Positions 7,978 to 17,201 of a DNA stretch of 64,000 nt are shown piece after piece. The DNA lies in assembly GCF_000284515.1 (NCBI RefSeq), contig NC_017668.1, forward strand, positions 4,030,001-4,094,000, written 5' to 3'. The notes under the pieces are model-generated. The model made no database searches. It saw only the letters and a program-made list of their open reading frames with translations, and was not told the origin of the DNA. The position numbers and the translations under genes were made by a program. Each line of letters starts with the position of its first letter. Position 1 is the first letter of the stretch. The stretch comes from Halobacillus halophilus DSM 2266. Lineage in GTDB: Bacteria > Bacillota > Bacilli > Bacillales > Halobacillaceae.

Positions 7978-10698
7978 TTACCTTAAAATCTCCAAAAGTT
8001 TATTATGTAATTTTTCTTTTTCTTCACTACCAGTCGTTTTCATTCTAATTATTGGAATTCCATACTTTTGCAAAATTTGGTCTTTCATTTCATCTCTTTT
8101 AAGCTGCACAGGGTTCTCGGAATGGAATGCATGGCCGTCCACTTCTACCACTAGTAGGGGCATTTTATCCATTTTGTTAAATATAACAAAGTCTGTGTGA
8201 GTTAATGGATTCATAGCATATTTTCGTTCTGATTCTGTAAGTCCTTCAGAGTCCTGGATTAACATTCGAAGTGGTTGATGGAGTACGAAATCCAAGCTAA
8301 TGAATTTTTCATCACTTAACACTTCCTCGATTACTACATTCATTAAATTTTCTGAAGTGTATTTAGAAACTTTTTTACTTTTTTTCATTATATTTAATAA
8401 TTTGTCTGAGTAGCTACTATAGAGAAGATCAAAAACGGAATGAATTTTGCTTTCTATAACTTGAAAATTGTTATATCTAATATATCTAATTAAATCTCCT
8501 ATATTCGTTCGGTGCCAACGTTCGCCCCCATCGGCTACTACGACAATTAGCTTTTCCTCTGCACGTGATACAGCTACGTTTATCAGTTTAGCGTCATCTA
8601 CGAAGTCATTTGCTTTGACTTTATTAGAAACTGTAGTCAGAATGATTGTTTCTTTTTCTCTTCCCTGAAATTTATGGACAGTATTTACTTCCAATTCAGA
8701 GTCTCCATATGTATGTTTGATTGTATCCGCTTGTAATCTGTATGGTGAAATTATCCCAGTAGAACTCAATTCTATCTTTTGTTGTGGTATTACTTCTTTT
8801 AAAATTACATCTATTTGCCTTTCGTTAATTTTATCCCTGGCATGGTTACCTTTCGCCGTTTTATATATCACTAAAGGTTGAGTTTCTTCTTCTGCTTCTG
8901 TCAACACTACTAACTCATTGTCATAGAATTTTTGATTACAAAAACCAATTATTTTTGGATGGCATCGATAATGCTCTTTTAGTAGCGTTCTTGGAGCATC
9001 TTTAAATACAGCCCCTACCGATGATAATAAACTGTGCTTTGCGTAATGGTATCCTTCATCAACATTAAATTCCTCAAATATTCTTGTCGTTATTTTCTTA
9101 ATTTCGAAAGTAATGACATTGGGAAGCTGCTTCATATCTCCTACGACTACCGCTTTCTTTGCGGAAGATAAAGCTAGTGCACCAGTTACTAAATCCACTT
9201 GCGAAGCTTCGTCGACAAGTACAAAATCAAATAGATAGTTTTGAGGTGCATTTTTTCTCAGGGAATGAGTGGTACTTAAAATGATAGGATACTCCTTAGA
9301 AAATTCACCAAAATTATTCCACAAAGCCTTCTCATCGAATAAAATCCTTTTCTTTTTCTTTCCATAAATGGCTGCTAACTTTCCTTTGAGCAACTTCATA
9401 GAGTCTTCACTATACTGATTCATGACAGCTTCAAAATCATAATTCTTCAGCTTCTTACCTAATCTATTTATTTCGGTTTCCAACTCTTTTATCTTTAATT
9501 CGTAATAGAGCCTTTGTAAGTTAGAAATAAATTTCTCTGAGGAGTATTTATATAGCTCAAAGTTATAGATACCGTACCTCATTAGGTAAAATAACTTTTG
9601 CCCCCATGTAATTTTACCACTCTGTATTGATCGCTCGTAATCAATTAATAATTGCAGTACTCTATCCGAACTTAATTTGTAATAGGATTTTATTTGTAAA
9701 AGTTCTAGTTCTGTTTTTGAAATATAGTCTTTAAAATATTTATACTCTGTTTTGATTGAAGATAATGATTGCTTCAAAGAAGCTTTCTTGTTTTTATACT
9801 CTAGCATTTGGTTCAGTTCTTGCTCGGATTCCTCTAGTTTTCTTCTGATGAATTGGACTTGAGTATCCTCTAGCACCCAATGATCCATGCTAGGATAAGC
9901 CCCACTTTGCTCAGAGAAAAATTTTTTCTTATTTTCTCTTTTCCCTAAATAAGCAGCCAAAAAATCAATTCCATACTTTTGCAATTTCTCATATACATTG
10001 GATGTAGCAGAATTATTATTCGAAACAACCGCAACCGTTTTATCATTCATAATAGCGTTGGCAATAATATTAAGAATCGTTTGCGTTTTTCCTGTACCCG
10101 GGGGGCCTTCAATGATACTAAGCTGTTCGTTCATCGCTTTTATAGTAGCTGACTTCTGGCTAACATTAAATCCAAAAGGGAAAATAACATTTTCTTTTTT
10201 CTCTTCACTTTTTAATGGTTTTCTTTCTAAATAAGCAGATAAAACACTTTGGGAACTGACAGTCGTTAAACTATCATACTGTTTACTTAATAATTTCCGA
10301 CCTTGCTCTTCTTCAGAATCTATCTGTTGAGATAGTTTTTTTAAGTAATCAAAACAAATAATGGCGTTTTGATTTGATAAGCTATCCTCATCTATTGTCA
10401 ATGATTCTCGGGAATAAGTTTTTTTGAAACCACTATTAAAAATTAATCTTACATGCGTTTCGAAAACCAAAATATCATTAATTCCATTTATAGGTTGATT
10501 ATTTTTATATACTATTTTAGAAGCTGTTTCCAACCTTTTTGGATCACGATACCAAACTACTTTATTTTCATTATATTTGTAGACCTTATTGGACCTCTTA
10601 AACCTAATATGCCAATTGCCATTATTAAAATTACAAAATGAAACTTGATCTGTTTTGTCTGTTCCGTTTATAAGGACCAGGTCATTGTCTAATTTCAC
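7978..10698 (-). CDS. SF1 (Upf1/DNA2-like) helicase fused to DUF2726-like nuclease domain
   Basis: 906 residues from a GTG with AGAGGTGC upstream. Helicase motifs run in SF1 order: motif I GPPGTGKTQTILNII (about residue 197), motif II LVDEASQVD, motif III VVVGDMKQLPNV, motif V TVHKFQGREKETIIL, motif VI NVAVSRAEEKLIVV. The region between motifs I and II is coiled-coil-like (about 265-440). The last 130 residues resemble the DUF2726/Vsr-like endonuclease fold: THTDFVIFNK, then LVVEVDGHAFHS, then a final IPIIRMKT strand. The composition suggests a one-gene defence protein that unwinds and cuts invading nucleic acid. It is not an obvious match to Gabija, Hachiman or Mokosh as I know them. Confidence 0.75.
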   Translation of the reverse strand: MKLDNDLVLINGTDKTDQVSFCNFNNGNWHIRFKRSNKVYKYNENKVVWYRDPKRLETASKIVYKNNQPINGINDILVFETHVRLIFNSGFKKTYSRESLTIDEDSLSNQNAIICFDYLKKLSQQIDSEEEQGRKLLSKQYDSLTTVSSQSVLSAYLERKPLKSEEKKENVIFPFGFNVSQKSATIKAMNEQLSIIEGPPGTGKTQTILNIIANAIMNDKTVAVVSNNNSATSNVYEKLQKYGIDFLAAYLGKRENKKKFFSEQSGAYPSMDHWVLEDTQVQFIRRKLEESEQELNQMLEYKNKKASLKQSLSSIKTEYKYFKDYISKTELELLQIKSYYKLSSDRVLQLLIDYERSIQSGKITWGQKLFYLMRYGIYNFELYKYSSEKFISNLQRLYYELKIKELETEINRLGKKLKNYDFEAVMNQYSEDSMKLLKGKLAAIYGKKKKRILFDEKALWNNFGEFSKEYPIILSTTHSLRKNAPQNYLFDFVLVDEASQVDLVTGALALSSAKKAVVVGDMKQLPNVITFEIKKITTRIFEEFNVDEGYHYAKHSLLSSVGAVFKDAPRTLLKEHYRCHPKIIGFCNQKFYDNELVVLTEAEEETQPLVIYKTAKGNHARDKINERQIDVILKEVIPQQKIELSSTGIISPYRLQADTIKHTYGDSELEVNTVHKFQGREKETIILTTVSNKVKANDFVDDAKLINVAVSRAEEKLIVVVADGGERWHRTNIGDLIRYIRYNNFQVIESKIHSVFDLLYSSYSDKLLNIMKKSKKVSKYTSENLMNVVIEEVLSDEKFISLDFVLHQPLRMLIQDSEGLTESERKYAMNPLTHTDFVIFNKMDKMPLLVVEVDGHAFHSENPVQLKRDEMKDQILQKYGIPIIRMKTTGSEEKEKLHNKLLEILR

Positions 10699-10797
10699 TC
10701 TTAAAGCACCTCTTTTTTAACCAATATGAATTCCGATTACATCTTTTTCCTTTTAGACATTTTAGCACATTATTGATCAGCGCTATATCAAATAAAA

Positions 10798-10847
10798 GGC
10801 GTCTTCATCTGAGGAGTTTCCATGGAAACTCCTCAGATGAAGACGCC
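10798..10847. terminator. Perfect 50-bp palindrome, probable bidirectional terminator
   Basis: Two 25-base arms with no spacer, centred on CCATGG. It is flanked by a T-rich run on each exit side (TTTTATTT leftwards, TAAATTTTTT rightwards). It sits between the stop of the phage-type DnaB gene and the start of the SF1 helicase gene, so it could terminate leftward transcription of the replication cassette. Confidence 0.6.
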
Positions 10848-10946
10848 TAAATTTTTTCTCTATTTCTTCCTAGAATTTCTCTTTTTCAAAGATCATTATT
10901 TTTTCACCAATTCTTTTAAGAGAAGCATAGATAAACTTATCATACT

Positions 10947-12224
10947 TTAATAAATAGCAAGCTGAGACGTTTTCCCAACAAACTTCCCATACTCTTTTTG
11001 AAACTGCAACTTCACTTTCCCAACCGGACCATTCCGCTGCTTACCGATAATCAATTCAATCTTGTCATTATTCTCCTGCAAATTATAGTAATCCTCCCTA
11101 TATAGGAACGCGATCACATCGGCATCCTGTTCAATGTTGCCCGATTCACGCAGATCAGACATGAGCGGACGTTTATCCTGCCGTTGTTCTACAGCCCGGG
11201 ATAATTGAGACAGTAGTACAATCGGAATTTCAAGCTCAAGAGCTAATAACTTCAATTCTCTTGTAATAACGCCTACCTCGAGGTCACGACGTTCGGAACG
11301 TGTGGAGGGGGACATAAGCTGAAGATAATCGATGATGACCAGGTGACGTTCATTCTTTATTTTCTTCATATGGGACCTGATTTTTGCTCGGATTTCGCTG
11401 ACGGTTCTTGGTTGGGTCTCAATGTTGATTTGCCATTCGGATACTGGCCCCATGACATTTAGAATGTCTATGTAATCCTGCTTGTTAAAATCCATGGATT
11501 GCCATTTCGCTCCATCCACTAAAGCTTCGGAGGAAAGGATCCGCTTGATAAGCGGCCTTTTCCCCATTTTCAGACTGAAAATCTGAGCACTCCCACCCTC
11601 CTTACAGTGGTGGGAAGCAAGGTTGAGGGCAAACGCTGTTTTCCCCATCGAAGGTCTGGCCGCAAGAATAATTAAATCCCCTTTCTGCGTACCGCCTGTC
11701 ATTTGATCCAGCTCTTCATATCCGGTTGAGAAACCAGTTATACCATCTTTTACTGGAGTCTTCATTTCCTTGGCAATCTCAATGAGAACCTCTCGTACCG
11801 AACCCTCATCTTCTATCATGCCAACCTCTCGATAAGAATCCATATTCGCACTTAACGTATCATACGTTTCATCGCCTGGATCTTTGACGTATCGGATTGC
11901 CGCTGCCCTGGTGAGGCGGTGTCTGTACGCATCAAGCACCAGACGCTGATGATGTTTAAAAGTTGCCGTTGTTGGAACCGATGTAGCAAGCTCGGTCATA
12001 TAGGTGACACTTCCCGCCTCTCTGATCTTATCTTTTAACATTGTGGTCACTGTGACTATGTTGACCGGCTCATTGGCTTCATAGATGGTTCTCATCGCCT
12101 GGAAAATTTTCATGTGCCTTTTATCGGAGAAATGCTCGGGTGAAAGAATGACATCATCCATCAGCGCCCCTTCCATTAACAGGGTGCCAATAACTGATTG
12201 TTCTGCTTGTTGATTGAAAATCAT
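10947..12224 (-). CDS. Phage-type DnaB replicative helicase, catalytic Glu replaced
   Basis: 425 residues with both DnaB parts: N-terminal helical domain (NQQAEQSVIGTLLMEGA) and RecA-like ATPase core (Walker A ARPSMGKTAFA near residue 188, Walker B LVIIDYLQLM, QLSRAVEQR, then SDLRESGNIEQDADV). It most resembles SPP1 G40P-type phage helicases. The H1a motif, normally SLEMGK with the catalytic Glu, reads SLKMGK: codon 219 is AAA instead of GAA. This predicts weak or no ATP hydrolysis. Its start overlaps the loader gene by ATGA. It ends a three-gene leftward replication cassette with no phage structural genes nearby, so it is probably a remnant. Confidence 0.85.
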   Translation of the reverse strand: MIFNQQAEQSVIGTLLMEGALMDDVILSPEHFSDKRHMKIFQAMRTIYEANEPVNIVTVTTMLKDKIREAGSVTYMTELATSVPTTATFKHHQRLVLDAYRHRLTRAAAIRYVKDPGDETYDTLSANMDSYREVGMIEDEGSVREVLIEIAKEMKTPVKDGITGFSTGYEELDQMTGGTQKGDLIILAARPSMGKTAFALNLASHHCKEGGSAQIFSLKMGKRPLIKRILSSEALVDGAKWQSMDFNKQDYIDILNVMGPVSEWQINIETQPRTVSEIRAKIRSHMKKIKNERHLVIIDYLQLMSPSTRSERRDLEVGVITRELKLLALELEIPIVLLSQLSRAVEQRQDKRPLMSDLRESGNIEQDADVIAFLYREDYYNLQENNDKIELIIGKQRNGPVGKVKLQFQKEYGKFVGKTSQLAIY

Positions 12225-12547
12225 TTGTCCATCTTCCTTTCCATTTCATCCAGTTTCTCTAAGAACAACCGTTTCGTTTCCTCCGACACTTCTGCCGCTT
12301 CTTTTTTCCAACGTGCCATCTTTTCAGCCATCCCATTATCCGATACCTCATAGACGGCAATTTCTGATAAAGTTGGCGGGAACGGTGATTTCACCACATG
12401 GTTCGTTAAACGTCTCATCACTTGATCATATTTCATTTTCTCAAGCTCCGCAGTCCAGAGAGTAACCTTCCTTTTCGTCAGTGGAAATTTGCCTACATAC
12501 ACTTCCTCAATGGTTTTCAATACTTCTACCGCTTCTTCATAATTCAT
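12221..12547 (-). CDS. Phage replicative helicase loader/inhibitor-like protein
   Basis: 108 residues, mostly helical (MNYEEAVEVLKTIEEVYVGKF; then TAELEKMKYDQVMRRLTNHV). Size, composition and place directly before a phage-type dnaB match the helicase loader/inhibitor family of Firmicutes phages (SPP1 G39P-like). Both ends overlap neighbours by ATGA, so the three genes are translationally coupled. The predicted role is to deliver the hexameric helicase to an initiator-bound phage origin. Confidence 0.7.
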   Translation of the reverse strand: MNYEEAVEVLKTIEEVYVGKFPLTKRKVTLWTAELEKMKYDQVMRRLTNHVVKSPFPPTLSEIAVYEVSDNGMAEKMARWKKEAAEVSEETKRLFLEKLDEMERKMDK

Positions 12548-13263
12548 ATATTTCTCTCCCTTCTAATCTTCTCAAAAATGTCGTCCTCTTTTTCATCTGA
12601 CTCTTTAATATTGGGGCGCTGTTCCAGTGCTAGGGCCTCCGCCCCTTTGAGTGTTGTAACACCCACTGCCTGCCAACGTTTTAAAATAGCCTCGCAATAT
12701 TTATAAAAACGCTTGTTATGCTGCAAAGCTCGCTTCATTGATTCCACGACCAATTCGTCGGACAGCTCTTCACACCACTGCGTAATACTCTCAGCTGTAT
12801 AGGGAGTCAGCATCCCGATATTCTGTTCGTAAAATTCATGAGGATTTGGATCAGTGGCCGCTTCTTCATCTCTCTCTTTTCTTTTTCTTTCTTTTCTTTT
12901 AAATAAAGCGCTCAGTCCTACGTCCGTTCCTACGCCCACTCCTGCGCTCACCCCTTCGCCCGCTTCTTCGGTCACGGGCTTATTTATACGTGAGATCATT
13001 TCATACAAAGGCGCACGGTTTCGGTTGATAAAAGTGTGCTTAATGTAACCCTTCTCCTTTAACTCTGCGCGGGCACGTTTAAAAGTGCTCTCCGTAAGAC
13101 GAGCCTTCGTCATGAGAGTCGCGGACGGAACTGCGAATTCTTTTTTCCATCCAACTTTGTTATTGAAATGCATCAACGAAATCCAAAGCATCGAGGCAGG
13201 TAAAGATAGCTCTTCCAATTCCAGCTGATCTAAAAAAGCATTCAATTCTTTTAAGTAATTCAT
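12544..13263 (-). CDS. Phage replisome organizer / DnaD-like initiator
   Basis: 239 residues from the ATG at 13263, chosen because GGAGGAG sits six bases upstream; a longer open frame has no such signal. The N-terminal 90 residues form a winged-helix-like replisome-organizer domain (ASMLWISLMHFNNKVGWKKE, then ATLMTKARLTESTFKRARAE). After a low-complexity Gly/Val linker comes a DnaD-like C-terminal helical domain (EFYEQNIGMLTPYTAESITQW, ending ILKRWQAVGV). Such proteins bind the phage origin, often inside their own gene, and recruit loader and helicase. Confidence 0.75.
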   Translation of the reverse strand: MNYLKELNAFLDQLELEELSLPASMLWISLMHFNNKVGWKKEFAVPSATLMTKARLTESTFKRARAELKEKGYIKHTFINRNRAPLYEMISRINKPVTEEAGEGVSAGVGVGTDVGLSALFKRKERKRKERDEEAATDPNPHEFYEQNIGMLTPYTAESITQWCEELSDELVVESMKRALQHNKRFYKYCEAILKRWQAVGVTTLKGAEALALEQRPNIKESDEKEDDIFEKIRRERNI

Positions 13264-13293
13264 TTTTCTCCTCCTTTTTTTGAAGGCATAAAA

Positions 13294-13333
13294 AATAGAC
13301 CTTCTTATCTCTAGAATCGATAGGAGGGTCTGA
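13294..13333 (-). terminator. Hairpin with T-tract ahead of the replication cassette
   Basis: On the minus strand a 13-base-pair stem (AGACCCTCCTATC with GATAAGAAGGTCT, two G-T pairs) is followed by ATTTTTTATG. It lies only about 30 bases before the replisome-organizer start. It could terminate an upstream transcript or act as a leader attenuator. The rest of the 13334-13654 stretch shows no convincing gene. Confidence 0.5.
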
Positions 13334-13654
13334 TTTGGTGTCAATTTTTAAAAAAATATTTTGTGGGGAATTTTTAGTCATGCTTTTTACTTTGTTAAGG
13401 AATGGATGCATTTACTTTTTTCGGGATTAGAAGAATTATCAAAATGTATTGTGATTAACTGTTTCTATCGTTTATTATTTCGTGCTATAAAGTATTAAAA
13501 AAAGGATGTAACTTTCTCCAAGTAAATTTTGCAGCTAGTGACTGAAATACATAAAGTTGATTAGTTCTGTCTTAAATGGATCAATGTTACTGCATACGTG
13601 GATCAAAAAGTTTCATTATTTAGAAAGCTAGACCTCTAAAGATTGTGGCTATGA

Positions 13655-13690
13655 TAAAAAAGCCTTCTAGCTTAATAGTTAGAAGGCTTA
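13655..13690 (-). terminator. Terminator after the 292-residue unknown gene
   Basis: Inverted arms AAGCCTTCTA and TAGAAGGCTT around a ten-base loop, followed on the minus strand by TTTTTT. It begins six bases past the stop of the gene at 13696-14574. Confidence 0.75.
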
Positions 13691-13695
13691 AAGGC

Positions 13696-14574
13696 TCATT
13701 TGTTAAACATATCACGCTTTGTAGTATCTAAAATAAATTTACCAATACTCTTCTTGTTAACTCTCAAATGGCGATAAGAGTTAACAACTAAACATACTTC
13801 ATTATTTCTTCTTTCGACATTTCCAATACCATAGAATACTAAATTAAACCCTTCTTGTAATAACTCTTTCAAAACCTTAAACATGCGTTCAACATTATTT
13901 GGAGAATTTGCGAAGAAGTTTTCTTCAAAGTAAATTTTAGTACTGGTGTTCCCCTTTTCTAACAAGAAAATGGCACGTTTCTCATAAGCTTCAATGGAGG
14001 AGATTTCTTCATACAAAGCAGTTGCACTTCCTATATCGTCCTCGCTTAAAGCGGACACGCTATGACGTTTTCTAACAGTTGGAGCTCTTTCACCTTCTTG
14101 AGTAAGAGAAGCACTGGCATCAGTTGAAGGATTAACTGAGGTTATGTTCTCGATCTCACCATCTGTCCCTTTTGTATTACTTTTCTTTCTTCTACTTCTC
14201 TGCCTTTTCAACCTTTCATCTCTTTCTTCTTCGGTTTCTGCCACGGAATTTATTAGTCCACGTAACACATTATCAATATGTTTATCAGACAAACCTCTTG
14301 TATTTGTTGCAAGATTTTTACGTGATTTGTTCTTTTGCTCTCTTTCAAAAAAGTCTTCACATTCTTCTGAATGATCTTCATTTGGCCAAGTTTTAAAGTG
14401 TTCTCTTCTTTTCCCTCTGGGAACAAATTCAATTCTAGCAGCGCATTCATCATATGCACAATACAAGTTTTTCTTTACGACATCGTAATCTTCTCTGCCC
14501 TCAACCTCATCTGGTGTAACTTCTTCGGTCAAATCACCTTTTCTGAATAGTGCAACCTCAATAGACAACTTCAC
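13696..14574 (-). CDS. Unknown protein with putative N-terminal zinc-finger motif
   Basis: 292 residues, not recognised as a named family. Residues about 35-73 hold a possible zinc site: YCAYDEC, then REHF, then EDHSEEC, a C-C-H-H-C arrangement reminiscent of the CoiA-type N-terminal region. The middle (about 85-170) is charged, Ser/Thr-rich and probably disordered. The C-terminal 100 residues look globular (SSIEAYEKRAIFLLEKGN, then ERMFKVLKELLQEGFNLVFYG). It is a monocistronic gene with its own terminator, between the phage cassette and host dus. A nucleic-acid-related accessory role is possible but not shown. Confidence 0.55.
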   Translation of the reverse strand: MKLSIEVALFRKGDLTEEVTPDEVEGREDYDVVKKNLYCAYDECAARIEFVPRGKRREHFKTWPNEDHSEECEDFFEREQKNKSRKNLATNTRGLSDKHIDNVLRGLINSVAETEEERDERLKRQRSRRKKSNTKGTDGEIENITSVNPSTDASASLTQEGERAPTVRKRHSVSALSEDDIGSATALYEEISSIEAYEKRAIFLLEKGNTSTKIYFEENFFANSPNNVERMFKVLKELLQEGFNLVFYGIGNVERRNNEVCLVVNSYRHLRVNKKSIGKFILDTTKRDMFNK

Positions 14575-14952
14575 TCACCCCTATTTTTTATTTGAAAGAA
14601 AATTCAAAATTTTCCTTCATTGCTTATTTTATAACACAACCCTTAATTTACCAATACGAATTTTTACATTATTGATCAAATTATGAGTTCTCACATACTT
14701 AAAATCTTATTGATAAAAAAGATGAACTAAAATTAATAAGGGGATTTACAAACTTTCTTTATTTCTTTTCCCCCTCTCTTCTGTTCATTACTTCATGACT
14801 TTGACTACTCATTCCCTTGCACTTTTCGTTTGATACCATTAAAGTATATAATGGTTGAAATCCAGCCTAACTGGTAATGGATAAGATAGTAACATTTTCA
14901 CTTTTTAATTTTGGGAACATGGTTTCCCTTAAGGAAAGGGTTCAGATATAGT

Positions 14953-15951
14953 ATGAAAGATAATTTTTGGCATGAGTTGCCGCGACCGTTTTTTGTTCTG
15001 GCACCGATGGAAGCTGTGACGGATGTCGTTTTTCGTCACGTTGTGAGTGAAGCAGCGAGACCGGATGTGTTTTTTACAGAGTTTACGAATACGGATAGCT
15101 ACTGCCATCCGAAAGGAAAAGACAGCGTACGGGGGCGTCTGACATTTACGGAAGATGAACAACCAATTGTGGCCCATATTTGGGGTGACACCCCTGAAAA
15201 CTTCCGGGACATGAGTATTGGTTTAGCCGAAATGGGCTTTCGCGGCGTGGATATCAACATGGGATGTCCTGTGCAGAATGTTGCAGCCAAAGGTAAAGGA
15301 TGCGGGTTGATCCGTCGTCCAGATGTGGCAGCGGAAATCATTCAGGCATCCAAAGCAGGAGGACTGCCCGTAAGTGTGAAGACCCGTCTCGGTTATACAG
15401 AGGTGGAGGAATGGCGGCATTGGCTGAAGCACCTTCTGGAACAGGATATAGCGAACCTTTCCATCCATCTCCGTACGAAAAAGGAAATGAGTAATTTCGA
15501 TGCTCACTGGGAGCTGATTCCAGAGATCAAGAAACTTCGTGATGAAGTGGCGCCAAATACGCTTCTTACAATCAACGGGGACATTCCTGACCGTCAGAAG
15601 GGAATTGAACTCGTAGAAAAATATGGCGTGGACGGCGTAATGATCGGCCGCGGAATCTTCCATAACCCGTTTGCTTTTGAAACAGAGAAGAAAGAGCATA
15701 CCAGTGAAGAACTGCTCGATCTCCTGCGACTGCAGCTCGACCTTCATGATAAGTATTCTAAAGAACTGGAGCCTCGGTTGTTTAAACCGCTTCGCCGCTT
15801 CTTTAAGATTTACGTCCGCGGGTTCAGTGGAGCGAGTGCCTTGCGTAATGAGCTGATGAGTACAAATTCTACTGATGAAGTACGTGCGCTGCTTGATGAG
15901 TTTACAGAGAGAGATGGCGTAAAAGAAGAGGAAAGTTTTTCTATTTCTTAA
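14953..15951 (+). CDS. dus: tRNA-dihydrouridine synthase
   Basis: 332 residues from the ATG at 14953; a TTG 42 bases upstream in frame would add residues unlike the family. FMN-dependent reduction of uridine to dihydrouridine in tRNA D-loops. Seen: start [15 protein letters not shown] (phosphate/FMN loop), the [19 protein letters not shown] motif with catalytic Cys, [16 protein letters not shown], and the [16 protein letters not shown]-binding end of the TIM barrel. The C-terminal helical domain follows. It is monocistronic, with a TATAAT at 14849-14854 as a possible -10. The rest of the 378-base upstream gap holds nothing obvious. Confidence 0.93.
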   Translation: MKDNFWHELPRPFFVLAPMEAVTDVVFRHVVSEAARPDVFFTEFTNTDSYCHPKGKDSVRGRLTFTEDEQPIVAHIWGDTPENFRDMSIGLAEMGFRGVDINMGCPVQNVAAKGKGCGLIRRPDVAAEIIQASKAGGLPVSVKTRLGYTEVEEWRHWLKHLLEQDIANLSIHLRTKKEMSNFDAHWELIPEIKKLRDEVAPNTLLTINGDIPDRQKGIELVEKYGVDGVMIGRGIFHNPFAFETEKKEHTSEELLDLLRLQLDLHDKYSKELEPRLFKPLRRFFKIYVRGFSGASALRNELMSTNSTDEVRALLDEFTERDGVKEEESFSIS

Positions 15952-16004
15952 GTACAAGTACACACCGTTTCGTTTGAACCAAATCATTACTAGAGTTTCA
16001 CAGG

Positions 16005-16038
16005 AGAGAAAAGCCTTTATGTGCTTTTCTCTTTTTTT
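16005..16038 (+). terminator. Terminator after dus
   Basis: Ten-base-pair stem AGAGAAAAGC / GCTTTTCTCT with an eight-base loop, followed by TTTTTT, about 50 bases after the dus stop. Confidence 0.85.
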
Positions 16039-16384
16039 AATAACAGAAAGAATAAGTACAGGCTAGGTACACTTCGCTTCATTATCTCTTCATTCCACAT
16101 AAGCGCTCCTTCATTTACAAAGCTACCCATAAGACTAGTTAGTAGTTCAAAGACTAGCTTTTTGGCTTTACTTTACTTTTAAGCGTCCTCACGTAAGTTC
16201 TGAGAGAAATTCATGAATTTGCTCCTCCCTTTTTTGGTTCATTTAATTATATGTAAGCTAAAACATATTTTCTGGGCATAGACAACTTTCAATTACCGAA
16301 AAACGCGCATTTATCTTATAAGACCTCAAAAATATTTCTTCATGGACGTCATATGGTAAATAAAGACTTTAATCAAAAAAGGAA

Positions 16385-16487
16385 CTATTGTAAAATGATA
16401 TAAAAGTAGCTTTCTCCCTTTATAATCAGCCTAAATTATGTTGGGGCTACTTTGAAGATGGGTGATCATTCACCCATCTTTTTTTAT
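16385..16487 (+). ncRNA. Possible small transcript ending in a strong terminator
   Basis: At 16455-16486 the stem AAGATGGGTGA / TCACCCATCTT with a short loop precedes TTTTTTT, a textbook intrinsic terminator on the plus strand. No open reading frame of note precedes it, and dus already has its own terminator at 16005. A short noncoding RNA starting near 16390-16430 (a TATAAT lies at 16421) would explain it. The promoter is weak, so this remains tentative. No other gene is seen in 16039-16715. Confidence 0.3.
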
Positions 16488-16715
16488 ATAAAACTCCTTT
16501 CACGTATTGCTAGTATTTTTATTTCTATTTCAAGAACGATGAAAACAATATTTGGAATTAATCGTCACTGAATAGATATTCGTAATTAAGTTGATTCAGT
16601 GCAATCTTCAAACCACCAAAATTTCAGAAGGCTATATGGTAAGCGGTGGATATCAATTAAACACTCTTTGGTTAGATACATTCACTTAAATGAACTGAAT
16701 ATCACTTTTTATGAG

Positions 16716-17145
16716 CACAAAAAAGCACTGATCCTTATCAGTACTTAATCAAAATGCTGATCCTTTTGTTTTACGATTGTATAAGAGATCACCCCCCCTA
16801 GCCACGCCCCTTCTTATCGACCAAACCGGTGATCAAAGAAACGAAATACAACAGCCCGTTGGTGAGAATAACGGGTCCAATCCAAGCTCCGCTCGTAAGA
16901 TAGTCTGGGAGAGTGTGGTTTGTTTCCGTCTTTGGATACGACCGTCAAATTTGTCAGCAGCATCCCCAGTGTCCTTCCATTTGAGAACAGTGGAATGGCG
17001 AGTAAGAAAGTAAAGTGGGTAATATTGAAAGCTCTCCAGAAAATCAGGGTTGGCTCGTATCCGCGGCCGGTATCTTGCCATTGAGTATATAAGGCGGCAA
17101 TAAAGCGGCGATCATGAGTTCAAGTCCGTCGGCAGGACCACCGGC
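16716..17145 (-). pseudogene. Decayed duplicate of the RDD-family membrane protein gene
   Basis: About 430 bases align along their length with the intact RDD gene and its terminator at 38124-38555, in the same orientation. Damage in this copy includes a one-base deletion near the equivalent of codon MIAGF (GCCGGC to GCCGC, about 17105), another single-base loss near the FGPVILTN segment, and TGG to TAG in the RGWGE segment. Similarity includes the downstream hairpin (16716-16751). The paired copies flank the roughly 21-kb BREX-bearing block as direct repeats. The 50 bases between this and the next open frame hold nothing notable. Confidence 0.85.
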
Positions 17146-17201
17146 TAAAATACACCTTATCATTTTTATTTTCTTATGATAAGAATTCACCCTTCATAAT
17201 C

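Noticed and set aside
13160-13411. 83-residue open frame overlapping the replisome-organizer gene
   Set aside because: Runs across that gene's ribosome site and leader hairpin in another frame; no ribosome site of its own.
10947-14574. Complete prophage
   Set aside because: Only replication genes are present; no integrase, repressor, portal, capsid, tail or lysis genes within the surrounding sequence.
16777-17081. Open frames on both strands inside the RDD remnant
   Set aside because: They are chance frames in a decayed gene; alignment with the intact copy explains the sequence.
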